Origin: Acinetobacter sp. ANC 4169
Lineage (GTDB): Bacteria; Pseudomonadota; Gammaproteobacteria; Pseudomonadales; Moraxellaceae
Direction of reading: 5' to 3'
Length of the DNA: 64,000 nucleotides
Assembly: GCF_002135355.1 (NCBI RefSeq)
Contig: NZ_NEGE01000008.1
Coordinates: 95,984-159,983, forward strand
The position numbers and the translations under genes are program-made. Position 1 is the first letter of the stretch, and the number at the start of each line of letters is the position of its first letter. Of the stretch, positions 8,550 through 18,604 are shown piece after piece. Below the pieces are notes generated by a model. It was not told where the DNA came from. It saw only the letters and a list, made by a program, of their open reading frames with translations, and made no database searches.

Positions 8550-10082
8550 TTAATGTGCATGACCACCGCCACCTACACCCAGTTTTGGCCGTGGCGCGAG
8601 CCAGACAATCAATGCAGCAAAAACAAAGACCATCGCCAAAATTAAAAACACATGGTTGGCAGAAAGTGTTAGGGCTTCTTTATCTACCAGACTCGATATA
8701 TAGCCCAGTGCACCTTCTGAACTCATACCCCTTTGCATCAAGGTATTTTGCACTTCATCTACATGCAAGTTGGATACCAGCTCACTACGTGCAACTTTGG
8801 TGTGATCATCCCATAAAGTTACCGCAATAGATGCTCCGATTGCCCCGGCCATGGTACGCAGGAAATTCATTAAGCCCGCAGCCGATGCCATTTCCTGTGG
8901 CTGCACCGAAGCCAATGCCATATTGGACAAAGGAATAAAGAAAAATGGTACAGCAAAGCCTTGCAAAATCTGCGGCCATGCCAGTGCCATAAAATCAGCA
9001 TCGGTGGTCCAGAAAGCCCGCATTAAGGTCACTGCAGCCAAAAGACTTAAGCCAAAACTGGCTAAAATCCGCTGGTCATATTTGGTTGCCATTTTTGCCA
9101 CAATCGGTGACATCAGCAAACTACCAAAGCCCATGGTCGCAGTGAGATAACCTGCCCAGGTTGCGGTATAACCCAGGTTAATTTGTACCCATTGTGGAAT
9201 CAGCACAATACTGGAGAAGAACGCACCAAAGGCAAAGGCCAAAGACAGTACCGAGAAGGTAAAGCCGCGATATCTAAAAATCTGGATATTCACCACCGGA
9301 TGGCGTTCGGTCAGTTCCCAAATAATAAACAGAATTAACCCGACGACAGTAATCACCGCCAGGACACAAATGAAGGTACTGTTAAACCAGTCATTTTCAT
9401 GCCCAAGATCAAGCATTAACTGTAAGGCACCAATCCATAAAATTAGTAAAAACAGTCCAATGGTATCAATTCTGATTTTTGAAATTAACGTTTCCGCAGG
9501 TTTTAATAAGCGTAATGCGGCTACCGCACAGAAAATCCCGACTGGAATATTGATAAAGAAAATCCAGTGCCAGGACAAATTATCACTAATCGTACCGCCC
9601 AAAATCGGGCCAAGAATCGGTCCGACTACGGTAGTCATTGCCCACATACCCATGGCCTGAGATTGCTTTTCCGGAGGGAAAATACGCATCAACAAGGTTT
9701 GACTGAGCGGCATGATCGGCCCGCCAAATAGACCCTGTCCAATCCGGCAGAAGACCAGCATTTCCAGACTGGTGGATAATCCACACAAAATCGAAAACAG
9801 CGTAAAGCCAATCAGGCTGATCACAAACAGCCGCACCGCACCAAAACGCCCTGCCAGCCATCCGGTTAATGGAACACAAATCGCTTCTGCAACCGCATAC
9901 GAAGTAATGACCCAAGTTCCCTGCGAACTGGAAACCGCCAGACTTCCGGTGATATGCGGCACGGAAACATTGGCAATGGTCATATCCAGCACCACCATAA
10001 AATTGGCCAAAGCCAACACAAAGGCAGCAAGGATCAGGCGCCCCCCTTTCAGGTCGCCGAATGGTACGTAATTATTATTCAT
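8550..10082 (-). CDS. emrB: EmrB-type DHA2 family MFS drug exporter
   Basis: 510 aa, the normal size for 14-helix DHA2 transporters. Signatures include an early acidic VVLDMTIANVSVP helix, VITSYAVAEAICVPLTGWL, and the drug-antiporter motif C (GPILGPILGG) in helix five. It exports hydrophobic compounds using the proton gradient, working with the EmrA adaptor encoded just upstream. Only 6 bp separate the two genes, and the start is probably translationally coupled. The C-terminus is a Gly/His tail (GVGGGGHAH), possibly an incidental metal binder. The substrate cannot be read from sequence. Confidence 0.92.
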   Translation of the reverse strand: MNNNYVPFGDLKGGRLILAAFVLALANFMVVLDMTIANVSVPHITGSLAVSSSQGTWVITSYAVAEAICVPLTGWLAGRFGAVRLFVISLIGFTLFSILCGLSTSLEMLVFCRIGQGLFGGPIMPLSQTLLMRIFPPEKQSQAMGMWAMTTVVGPILGPILGGTISDNLSWHWIFFINIPVGIFCAVAALRLLKPAETLISKIRIDTIGLFLLILWIGALQLMLDLGHENDWFNSTFICVLAVITVVGLILFIIWELTERHPVVNIQIFRYRGFTFSVLSLAFAFGAFFSSIVLIPQWVQINLGYTATWAGYLTATMGFGSLLMSPIVAKMATKYDQRILASFGLSLLAAVTLMRAFWTTDADFMALAWPQILQGFAVPFFFIPLSNMALASVQPQEMASAAGLMNFLRTMAGAIGASIAVTLWDDHTKVARSELVSNLHVDEVQNTLMQRGMSSEGALGYISSLVDKEALTLSANHVFLILAMVFVFAALIVWLAPRPKLGVGGGGHAH

Positions 10083-10088
10083 AAGCCA

Positions 10089-11240
10089 TTACTTCGAAGC
10101 GAGGTTAATTTTCGCTTCCATCGACAAGCCGACACGTAATGGATGTTCGGCCAACTCTTGAGGATCAAGTGCAATACGTACCGGTAAACGCTGAACCACT
10201 TTAATCCAGTTGCCGGTGGCATTTTGTGCAGGAATTAAAGCAAATGCAGAACCCGTTCCGCCTGAAAAGCCAACCACGGTGCCATGATATTCAACTGCAT
10301 CACCATACAGGTCAGATACCAGTGTGGCCTTTTGACCGGCACGCACATCCTTTAGCTGGCTTTCTTTAAAGTTGGCATCGACATACAGTTTGGATACCGG
10401 AACCACCATCATCACCACGGAACCGGGCGCTACCCGTTGCCCGACCTGCACATTGCGGCGTGTGACCACGCCATCAAACGGTGCCTTGATTTCAGTGCGT
10501 TCCAGATCAAGCAATGCCTGTTTCAGTTTTGCCTGAGCAATCAATACATCTGGCGTTGAGGTTTCATTGCTGCCGCGAATTAGGGCTTCATTGGCTGCCA
10601 AGGTACTTTGTGCCGCTTTTTGACTGGATTGCGCCTGTGCCAATCCTGCCTTGGCCAAGTCCAGTCCCGCTTTGGCATTGTTTAAAGTGCTTTGAGCGGT
10701 ACTGAGTTCTTCTTTGGAAATTGCACCCGATGCACTCAGCTGTGTACGGCGTGCCAAATCTTCCTGTGCTTTATTAAATTCTGCCTGAGCTTTAGCGACC
10801 TGGGCTTCGGCACTGTGAATACCATCATCACTGACAAAAACTTGTGAATTTAAGGCACTGCTATTGGCTTGGGTCTGCTTGTATTGACGCTTGGCTTTCA
10901 TCAGTTCCGCTTCAGCCTGCGCCACGGCAATTTCTGCATCTCGATGATCCACCAGCAGTAGCACGTCGTCCTTTTTAACGGCTTGAGTGTCACTGACCAG
11001 AACTTGCTCAACCTGACCACTGACCATTGAAGTGACAGAAGCGGTTTCTGCACCGACATAGGCATTATCGGTGCTTACGGTGTGGTTAAAGAATAACGTC
11101 CAAATGGCATAGGCGATGGCAATGATCACCACAATAACGGCAAAAATGGTTAATGCCTTTTTGCGTTTGGTTTTTAATGCACCGTCTGTAATTGCTTCAT
11201 CTTGTTTTGATTCTGGCAGGGTATTTTCAACATCTGTCAT
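10089..11240 (-). CDS. emrA: EmrA/HlyD-family periplasmic adaptor
   Basis: 383 aa. One N-terminal transmembrane helix (about 28-48), then a lipoyl-like half (VSGQVEQVLVSDTQAVKKDDVL), a long Ala/Gln-rich coiled-coil hairpin (about 95-225), and the second lipoyl and beta-barrel part (IKAPFDGVVTRRNVQVGQRV). It bridges EmrB in the inner membrane to an outer-membrane channel encoded elsewhere. It is the first gene of the emrAB operon; no regulator gene is adjacent. The 270 bp upstream contain palindromes that may be operators. Confidence 0.92.
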   Translation of the reverse strand: MTDVENTLPESKQDEAITDGALKTKRKKALTIFAVIVVIIAIAYAIWTLFFNHTVSTDNAYVGAETASVTSMVSGQVEQVLVSDTQAVKKDDVLLLVDHRDAEIAVAQAEAELMKAKRQYKQTQANSSALNSQVFVSDDGIHSAEAQVAKAQAEFNKAQEDLARRTQLSASGAISKEELSTAQSTLNNAKAGLDLAKAGLAQAQSSQKAAQSTLAANEALIRGSNETSTPDVLIAQAKLKQALLDLERTEIKAPFDGVVTRRNVQVGQRVAPGSVVMMVVPVSKLYVDANFKESQLKDVRAGQKATLVSDLYGDAVEYHGTVVGFSGGTGSAFALIPAQNATGNWIKVVQRLPVRIALDPQELAEHPLRVGLSMEAKINLASK

Positions 11241-11280
11241 CGATTATTCCTAAATCCATCAGACTTGATCACTACACATC

Positions 11281-11320
11281 CTACTTGCAGGTAGAATTTA
11301 CCGACAGGAAAACAATTGTT
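11281..11320. promoter_or_regulatory. Palindromic words in the emrA leader
   Basis: Upstream of emrA lie a near-palindrome CTACTTGCAGGTAG (11281-11294) and a perfect 10-bp palindrome AACAATTGTT (11311-11320). Efflux operons are commonly under MarR or TetR repressors binding such dyads; no regulator is nearby to confirm it. The rest of 11241-11515 is AT-rich with no gene I can support. Confidence 0.3.
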
Positions 11321-11515
11321 GTCATGCGATGATGTTGATGAGAAAGTCATTTGTGCTTTAATATTGACGACGCATTTTAATAACAAAAAATCATCATGCG
11401 ATAATAAAAATGTAACTCATCAGTCTTTAAAAATGAATTCGGCACTGAATTTTCATTCAATGCCGAATAAACAGTTTAATGCTACTACTTTTAGCACCAT
11501 GGCCTTAAAGCAAAC

Positions 11516-13135
<1,620 letters not shown>

Positions 13136-13141
13136 GGCTCA

Positions 13142-14278
13142 GTGGCGCAAGTGATGAAAATTGCCATCATTGGAGCAGGCATCAGTGGTTTGATGTCTGC
13201 ACTAGAGCTTGTGGAACAAGGATGTTCCGTGACTATTTTCGATCAGCAGCAAGCCGGTAAAGCCGCTTCATGGGCAGGCGGTGGCATCCTCTCTCCCATG
13301 TATCCCTGGCGCTATCCATCAGCAGTCAATCAACTGGCTCAACATGGTAAGTCACTGTATTTAGAGTGGAATGAAAAGCTCAAGCCTGTTTCAGGCATTG
13401 ATTTTGAAATTCATGAAACCGGTCTGCTGATTTTCGATGAGGCTGATTTTGAACGCGGTTTAAACTATGCCCAGCAATTTCAGGAACCGATGCAGCAATG
13501 TGAATATCTGCAACAGGAACAGCTCGAACAGCTTAATCCTTTTATTGCTCCCAAATTCCAGCATGCCATTTATTTCCCACAAATTGCCAATGTCAGAAAT
13601 CCGCGTTTACTGCAATCCATCACGGCCTATTTAAAACAGCATCCCCAAGTCGAATTTATCGAACATTGCCCCATTGAACAGTTCAAAATTACAAATGGCC
13701 AGGTTCAGTCTGTACTTGCTCAAAATGGCAAAACTTATCAGGCAGATCAGTTTGTCATAACCACTGGCGCGTGGTCTCAGCACTGGTCAGAACAACTGGA
13801 ACTGGAAATTCAGGTACACCCGGTTCAGGGCCAAATGGTGCTGTTTAAAACCCCTGAAAACTGGTTGCCAACCATGTGCATGAATGATGTGATGTATTTA
13901 ATTCCACGTTTAGATGGCCATGTAGTCTGTGGTTCCAGCATGGCCAATTGTGGTTTTGATACCACACCCACAGCAGCAACCAAAGACAAGATTTTGCAAG
14001 CCTGTTTTGAAATGGTGCCTGAACTGGCCAATTTCCCGATCGAAAAACAATGGGCGGGTTTAAGACCGGGCTCCCCCACTGGTATTCCTTATATTGGAAA
14101 AATGCCGAATCTGGATAATCTCTGGGCCAACTTTGGGCATTTCCGTAATGGCTTATGTATGGGCCCCGCCTCTGCGCGATTGTTAAGACAACTGATGCTG
14201 CAACAACCCACGCTAGTCAATCCTGAACCTTATAGTGCTGCACGACTAAAACCCGAAACTGTTTTAACCGCTGACTAG
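13142..14278 (+). CDS. thiO: FAD-dependent glycine oxidase / D-amino-acid oxidase-like (ThiO-like)
   Basis: 378 aa. An N-terminal Rossmann motif IIGAGISGLMSALEL is followed by an AASWAGGGILSPMYPW segment typical of ThiO, and GLRPGSPTGIPYIG near the C-terminus. ThiO oxidises glycine to iminoacetate for the thiazole of thiamine; other D-amino-acid oxidases look similar. GTG 13142 has AAGG in front; ATG 13154 (MKIAIIGAG) is the alternative. It follows hemB at 6 bp and overlaps the convergent epimerase gene by 15 bp at the 3' ends. No other thiamine gene is near, so the exact substrate is less certain than the family. Confidence 0.82.
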   Translation: MAQVMKIAIIGAGISGLMSALELVEQGCSVTIFDQQQAGKAASWAGGGILSPMYPWRYPSAVNQLAQHGKSLYLEWNEKLKPVSGIDFEIHETGLLIFDEADFERGLNYAQQFQEPMQQCEYLQQEQLEQLNPFIAPKFQHAIYFPQIANVRNPRLLQSITAYLKQHPQVEFIEHCPIEQFKITNGQVQSVLAQNGKTYQADQFVITTGAWSQHWSEQLELEIQVHPVQGQMVLFKTPENWLPTMCMNDVMYLIPRLDGHVVCGSSMANCGFDTTPTAATKDKILQACFEMVPELANFPIEKQWAGLRPGSPTGIPYIGKMPNLDNLWANFGHFRNGLCMGPASARLLRQLMLQQPTLVNPEPYSAARLKPETVLTAD

Positions 14279-15172
14279 AATATCCTGCAAGGCACTTTTT
14301 AAAGTCGGATAGTTAAACTCAAAACCGGCCTCTCGCAGGGCTTTGGACGATACATACTGACCATTCAACACCAACTGCGACTGTTCACCCAGCATCCATC
14401 GCAACACAAAACTGGGTAAACAAAAAAATGGTTTACGTTTCAGCATCTGTGCAGCAGTTTTGGCAAATAGCCCTTGTGAGACTTTTTCCGGTGCGACCAC
14501 ATTAAAAATCTGCCCGTATGTTTCATGCAGCATCAGAAATTCAATGGCACGCAGCACATCCTGCACATGTACCCAGACCACAGGTTGCCGCCCGTGGCCA
14601 ATTCGCCCCACCAGATTGAGTTTTATTGGTAATAACATACGCGGCAGAATTCCGCCATTTCGGCCAAAAACAATGCCCAGACGAATAATCCTGGTTTGCT
14701 GCTGCGCGAAACTTAAGGCTGCATGTTCCCATAACTGGCACAGTTCTGACATAAAAATCGCTTGTGGCATCGACTGTTCGGTACAGATGGTGGACCATTG
14801 TTCCGTCGGATCAATGCCGTAATAGCCCACTGCAGAACCTGAAATGATCCGTTTTGGAAAAATCTGTCTCTTTTCCAAATAGCGATAAAGCTGATGCGTG
14901 GTTTCAACCCGGCTCTCAATCAATTGTTGCTTGCGGTTGGCTGTCCAGCGTGCATCGCCAATGCTTTCACCAGCCAAGTTGATGACATAATCAATCCTAT
15001 CGGTTTTCAGTTCTTCTAAATGCTGAATCCAGGTGAGATCAGGATGCCGTGAAATCTTATTCTTCTGGCGGGTCAGCCCAATTACCGCATAATCACGCGC
15101 CAGTAAATAAGGCAGCAAATGCGAACCGATAAAACCGCTTCCGCCAGTGATCAAGACACATGCTTTTTGCAT
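14264..15172 (-). CDS. TIGR01777-family NAD(P)-binding epimerase (YfcH-like)
   Basis: 302 aa, family length. Extended short-chain dehydrogenase fold: the glycine-rich loop LITGGSGFIGSHLLPYL at residues about 7-23, then YVINLAGESIG, and the SAVGYYG catalytic region. A DUF1731-type C-terminal part ends the protein. Relatives bind NADP, but no physiological substrate is established. It overlaps thiO tail to tail by 15 bp. Confidence 0.88.
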   Translation of the reverse strand: MQKACVLITGGSGFIGSHLLPYLLARDYAVIGLTRQKNKISRHPDLTWIQHLEELKTDRIDYVINLAGESIGDARWTANRKQQLIESRVETTHQLYRYLEKRQIFPKRIISGSAVGYYGIDPTEQWSTICTEQSMPQAIFMSELCQLWEHAALSFAQQQTRIIRLGIVFGRNGGILPRMLLPIKLNLVGRIGHGRQPVVWVHVQDVLRAIEFLMLHETYGQIFNVVAPEKVSQGLFAKTAAQMLKRKPFFCLPSFVLRWMLGEQSQLVLNGQYVSSKALREAGFEFNYPTLKSALQDILVSG

Positions 15173-15256
15173 TTGATAAGCACTCGTGTTTTTCTTATCT
15201 ATAGATCAAGCTCAGTACAAATTCAAGCGTACATCGGTTGAGCGCATGTTGACGCT

Positions 15257-15703
15257 TTATTCGCCAAACATTTTTTTGGCCATACGCTGTGCCTGTTTGC
15301 CATAAAACCAATAGGTCAAAAGATAAAGCGGGATGGCAATCAATAAAAGCATAATCAGCACAATACTCATAAATTGCGGATTTTTGAGATATAAAAGAAA
15401 ATTCTGCCAAATTTCAGGATTTGCTTTGGCAAAAATCCCAATACCCAACAGTAAAAAGGCCAGGTTATAGCCCCAGAAAATTGCCGTGAATCCCAGAGTG
15501 ATTTTTTTGCGTTCCTGATCGGTCGGTGCACGTCTCTGTTGCTTTAAAAACTTATACAGCACTAAAATCATTGCAGTTAAATAAGGCACGATGGTCAGAA
15601 TTCCGCCCATGCCGGCTGGCAGTAAAGCAGCCAGTACGCCGCAGATACAGGTAAAAATAAAACAAAATAAAAAAAACCATAAAAAATATCGAGTTAATGA
15701 CAC
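15257..15703 (-). CDS. Small integral membrane protein, ABZJ_00895-like
   Basis: 148 aa with four hydrophobic segments, at about 5-30, 33-52, 70-93 and 110-135. A basic loop (RRAPTDQERKK) separates helices two and three. The pattern resembles a membrane family known from Acinetobacter (ABZJ_00895 family); the name is from memory. No enzymatic motif is visible. It sits 84 bp upstream of the epimerase gene on the same strand, so it may share a transcript. Confidence 0.7.
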   Translation of the reverse strand: MSLTRYFLWFFLFCFIFTCICGVLAALLPAGMGGILTIVPYLTAMILVLYKFLKQQRRAPTDQERKKITLGFTAIFWGYNLAFLLLGIGIFAKANPEIWQNFLLYLKNPQFMSIVLIMLLLIAIPLYLLTYWFYGKQAQRMAKKMFGE

Positions 15704-15807
15704 GATGTACCTGCATAAACAACTTTTAGAGCTTCAGTATAAAAAAAAATGAGTTTTTTTTCATTTTATTGTCAACCAATCTGTAAAAGCCTGCGTTATA
15801 TAGGGTA

Positions 15808-15982
15808 CGAAGTTCATAAACCGTTAATTTGTACCGGCATCCACAATATTTTCGGTGAACTTTTCTAAAGCAATAAACTTAGTTTCAAGTTTTAGTGCGG
15901 AACAGCAGCCCAAGCTAAAACTTGCAACAGATTTTTTGGCCGACGATTTCATCATCACTCGAATCGTCGGTCTTTTATTTTG
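15808..15982 (+). ncRNA. Candidate structured small RNA with intrinsic terminator
   Basis: An isolated plus-strand unit in a 419-bp gap between two minus-strand genes. Stem 1 pairs AAGTTCA (15810-15816) with TGAACTT (15856-15862), extended inward by ACCG/CGGT across a bulge. Stem 2 is a perfect 10-bp helix, CAAGTTTTAG (15886-15895) with CTAAAACTTG (15915-15924), presenting a 19-nt loop containing GCGGAAC. Stem 3 is a terminator, CCGACGATT / AATCGTCGG (15940-15970), followed by TCTTTTATTTT. A TTATAT box at 15796-15801 fits a start near 15808. No protein frame matches this unit. I do not recognise it as 6S, 4.5S or RNase P RNA. Confidence 0.55.
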
Positions 15983-16122
15983 TAGAGTTTATTTTACCCT
16001 TGGTTCATCTTAGATAACATCTGCTCAATTTCAATTATAAATGTCTGGCTGACATCTCATCTCAGATCGACAAAAAATATTAAATGATTAAACAATCATT
16101 CTGTTTAAGCCAAAACCTGAAA

Positions 16123-16746
16123 TCATTTCATTCCAAAAATCAACTTCAAGCCCAGTAAAGTCATGATTCCGCCTGCTGCACGGTCGAAACCGGCTTTAAA
16201 TTTTAAATAAACACGGCGCGGCTTTTCTGCCGACAAAGCAACGGCTACCAGTGAACACCAGCCTGCATCAATAAAGAAGCACAGAATGGGTAACACAAAA
16301 TAATAATAGGTCGGAATTTCTTTGGGTAAAAGTGCAGTAAAAATACTGGCCAAGACAATCGCAATTTTGGGGTTGGAAAGTTGGGTAATTAAGCCTGTGG
16401 TAAATGCACGGCGTAGTGACATTTGCGCTGCTGAATCATGGCCAGATTCAATTGGCTCTTTGGCATGTTTAATAATTTTATAAGCCATCCACAGTAGATA
16501 TAAGCCACCACAGATTTTTAAAGCCAAATAGGCTGACGGCACTGCCAATAAAAATGCCTGTAATCCAAGCACGGCCAACAAGCCAAAAATGGCAGCCCCT
16601 GTACCTGTACCCAAAGCCGTAAACAAGCCGTGCCGACGTGAAATTGCAATTGAATTTTTAGCGACATAAATGGATGTCGGTCCAGGACTCATTGCACCTA
16701 ACATCAAGGCAAATGCAATTGAACCCAAAATCCAAAATGATTCCAC
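16123..16746 (-). CDS. LysE/RhtB-family amino-acid exporter
   Basis: 207 aa, six hydrophobic segments. The family signature MSPGPTSIYVAKNSI occurs at about 19-33 and a GLITQLSNPKI loop in the middle. Members export amino acids or related metabolites with protons across the inner membrane; substrate is not predictable here. It is monocistronic, divergent from nothing coding on its upstream side. Confidence 0.88.
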   Translation of the reverse strand: MESFWILGSIAFALMLGAMSPGPTSIYVAKNSIAISRRHGLFTALGTGTGAAIFGLLAVLGLQAFLLAVPSAYLALKICGGLYLLWMAYKIIKHAKEPIESGHDSAAQMSLRRAFTTGLITQLSNPKIAIVLASIFTALLPKEIPTYYYFVLPILCFFIDAGWCSLVAVALSAEKPRRVYLKFKAGFDRAAGGIMTLLGLKLIFGMK

Positions 16747-17100
16747 AGGTACACCTATTTAAATTAATTTCGCGGCAATTTTACAATTTAAAAAGCTGAA
16801 TATCTCCCGGTATTTCACCTCTTTTTCACAATTTTACCGAATAATTTACTAAGCATTTACAAAATTGCCTATAAAATCACTAGCCAAGTGAATTAAATCC
16901 TTCATTTATTAGAAAATAGATGAGCATAGCTGCTGTAGAGCGAGCAATATTTGGGTCTGGAAAAGAGCGTATAGCTTGGAAAAAAGATAAGCATCGTTCG
17001 TCTGACATTTGCAGAATTAAATCCATTTCAGTGGCAGTCCACAAAACCGGAAAATAAAAATCAGGACATCATTTCGGCACAATAATTTATTGATGCATAT
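16747..17100. other. Non-coding stretch with a possible 45-aa frame
   Basis: AT-rich DNA upstream of the LysE gene. A plus-strand frame 16920-17057 (ATG to TAA, 45 codons) encodes a basic peptide starting MSIAAVERAIFGSGKER. It has no clear ribosome site and I do not recognise it. I treat it as unproven. Confidence 0.3.
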
Positions 17101-17105
17101 AAATT

Positions 17106-17129
17106 TAGACCTGCCAGTTGGCAGGTCTA
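17106..17129. terminator. Hairpin terminator after the small lipoprotein gene
   Basis: A perfect 10-bp stem TAGACCTGCC / GGCAGGTCTA with an AGTT loop. AAATTT and ATTTTGATTT flank it, so it can act in both directions. Confidence 0.7.
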
Positions 17130-17166
17130 TTTTGATTTAAAGTTCAGGATTAAAACTCGGCTCAGT

Positions 17167-17361
17167 TTATTCTTGAGCCACGGGCTGAATTTCACGCGCA
17201 TTCAGCTGAGAAAGCCGATAATCTTGCTCATACACAGGAACACCACCAATAATCATGCTACGGACTTCGGTTTTCGGCTTGTTATAGTCATTTTTGGCAT
17301 CGCAAGCAGTCATCAACAGCAACATGCATAGCGATAAACCTACGGATAGCGTCTTCATCAC
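17167..17361 (-). CDS. Small lipoprotein
   Basis: 64 aa. A type II signal peptide with lipobox LMTAC predicts lipidation of the cysteine at about residue 20, leaving a mature chain of some 45 residues. AGAGGATAT lies about 6 nt before the ATG on the minus strand. No known domain is visible; short lipoproteins of this form are frequent in Acinetobacter. The 307 bp upstream (17362-17668) are AT-rich and hold promoters for this gene and the divergent PLP enzyme. Confidence 0.7.
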   Translation of the reverse strand: MMKTLSVGLSLCMLLLMTACDAKNDYNKPKTEVRSMIIGGVPVYEQDYRLSQLNAREIQPVAQE

Positions 17362-17668
17362 ATATCCTCTTTTTCATCCTTGTTATATCTTTTAGATTAA
17401 CACTAATGGATATTTTTCGATCATTTTTTTATATTTTTAATTCAATTCTTTAAGATATATTTACAAATAAATATCGCTAGTAAAATTTACCCTTCACAGA
17501 AATATCCATTCAAAATTTAATTCAATACACTGACTGATAAAAATTGAATATCTTGACTCTCGCCTGTCTGTCGCAATCTCCGTAGATACACGCGCTTAAG
17601 AAATAATAGTGCTATAGGCAAAAATATTTTGCGTACAATAGCTTTGAATATTCCAAGATCATGATGAA

Positions 17669-18550
17669 ATGTTTGATCGTATTGCACAGTCAGTGGCTTA
17701 CCAAAAACTTAATCTTGATACTACTGTATCAGTTACGATTAAGCGATTAGATCAAATTCATCCGCAAATTTCCGGCAATAAATTTTTTAAACTGAAATAC
17801 AATTTTCTTGAGGCACAAAAACAAGGGGTAAATAAAGTCCTAACCTTTGGTGGGGCTTATTCCAATCATATTGCTGCAACGGCATATGCAGCGCATTTAT
17901 TTGGTTTCAAAAGCGTGGGGATTATTCGCGGTGAAGAACTGGCAAGCAAAGCATTGAATCCGACTTTAGCCACAGCGCAGCAGTTTGGGATGCAACTGCA
18001 TTTTGTCTCCCGGCAGCAATATCGTGAAAAGACCAGCCCTGTATTTCTTGAGCAACTACAACAACACTATCCAGAGCATTACCGCATTCCCGAAGGCGGA
18101 ACCAATCCCCTTGCAATTCAAGGCTGCAAGGAAATTTTAACCGTCGAAGACAGGCAAAATTATGATGTGATCTGCTGTGCCGTTGGAACAGGCGGAACGA
18201 TGACAGGAATTATTGAAGCAAGTTCAGCACATCAAAAGGTTCTGGGTTTTTCAGCCTTAAAAGGTGATTTTTTACAGCGCGATATACAACAATGGACGAC
18301 CAAGAAAAACTGGCAAATGACCGATGCTTATTGCTGTGGAGGTTATGCCAAGACCACGCCAGCGCTGTTACAGTTTATACAGTCTTTTGAAAATCAGCAT
18401 CATCTCCCATTGGAACAGGTCTACACCGCTAAAATGATGTATGGATTGATGGATTTAATTGGCCAAAACCATTTCCCGGCAGGCAGCCGCATTTTGGTCA
18501 TTCATACTGGCGGCCTGCAAGGTCGGCACATAGATGCAGATCGATCCTGA
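17669..18550 (+). CDS. PLP-dependent ACC deaminase / D-cysteine desulfhydrase family enzyme
   Basis: 293 aa, fold type II PLP enzyme. The cofactor lysine lies in SGNKFFKLKYNF near residue 40, followed by LTFGGAYSNH, the typical loop after it, and the phosphate-binding GTGGTMTG. Family members break down D-cysteine to pyruvate, sulfide and ammonia, or 1-aminocyclopropane-1-carboxylate. At 293 aa it is shorter than E. coli DcyD (328), as in several gammaproteobacterial relatives. The HI0933-type gene starts 54 bp downstream with its own promoter. Substrate is uncertain. Confidence 0.82.
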   Translation: MFDRIAQSVAYQKLNLDTTVSVTIKRLDQIHPQISGNKFFKLKYNFLEAQKQGVNKVLTFGGAYSNHIAATAYAAHLFGFKSVGIIRGEELASKALNPTLATAQQFGMQLHFVSRQQYREKTSPVFLEQLQQHYPEHYRIPEGGTNPLAIQGCKEILTVEDRQNYDVICCAVGTGGTMTGIIEASSAHQKVLGFSALKGDFLQRDIQQWTTKKNWQMTDAYCCGGYAKTTPALLQFIQSFENQHHLPLEQVYTAKMMYGLMDLIGQNHFPAGSRILVIHTGGLQGRHIDADRS

Positions 18551-18569
18551 AATTGAGCGCAAAATTGTC

Positions 18570-18575
18570 TATAAT
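18570..18575 (+). promoter_or_regulatory. Candidate -10 box for the HI0933-type gene
   Basis: A perfect TATAAT lies 30 bp before the ATG at 18605. A TTGAGC word upstream is too close for a -35, so this would be a promoter dominated by its -10 element. Confidence 0.35.
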
Positions 18576-18604
18576 GCCCTGCTTTTATCTCCCGCAGGTT
18601 GCTC

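Noticed and set aside
16920..17057. 45-codon frame
   Set aside because: No Shine-Dalgarno sequence; kept only as a note.
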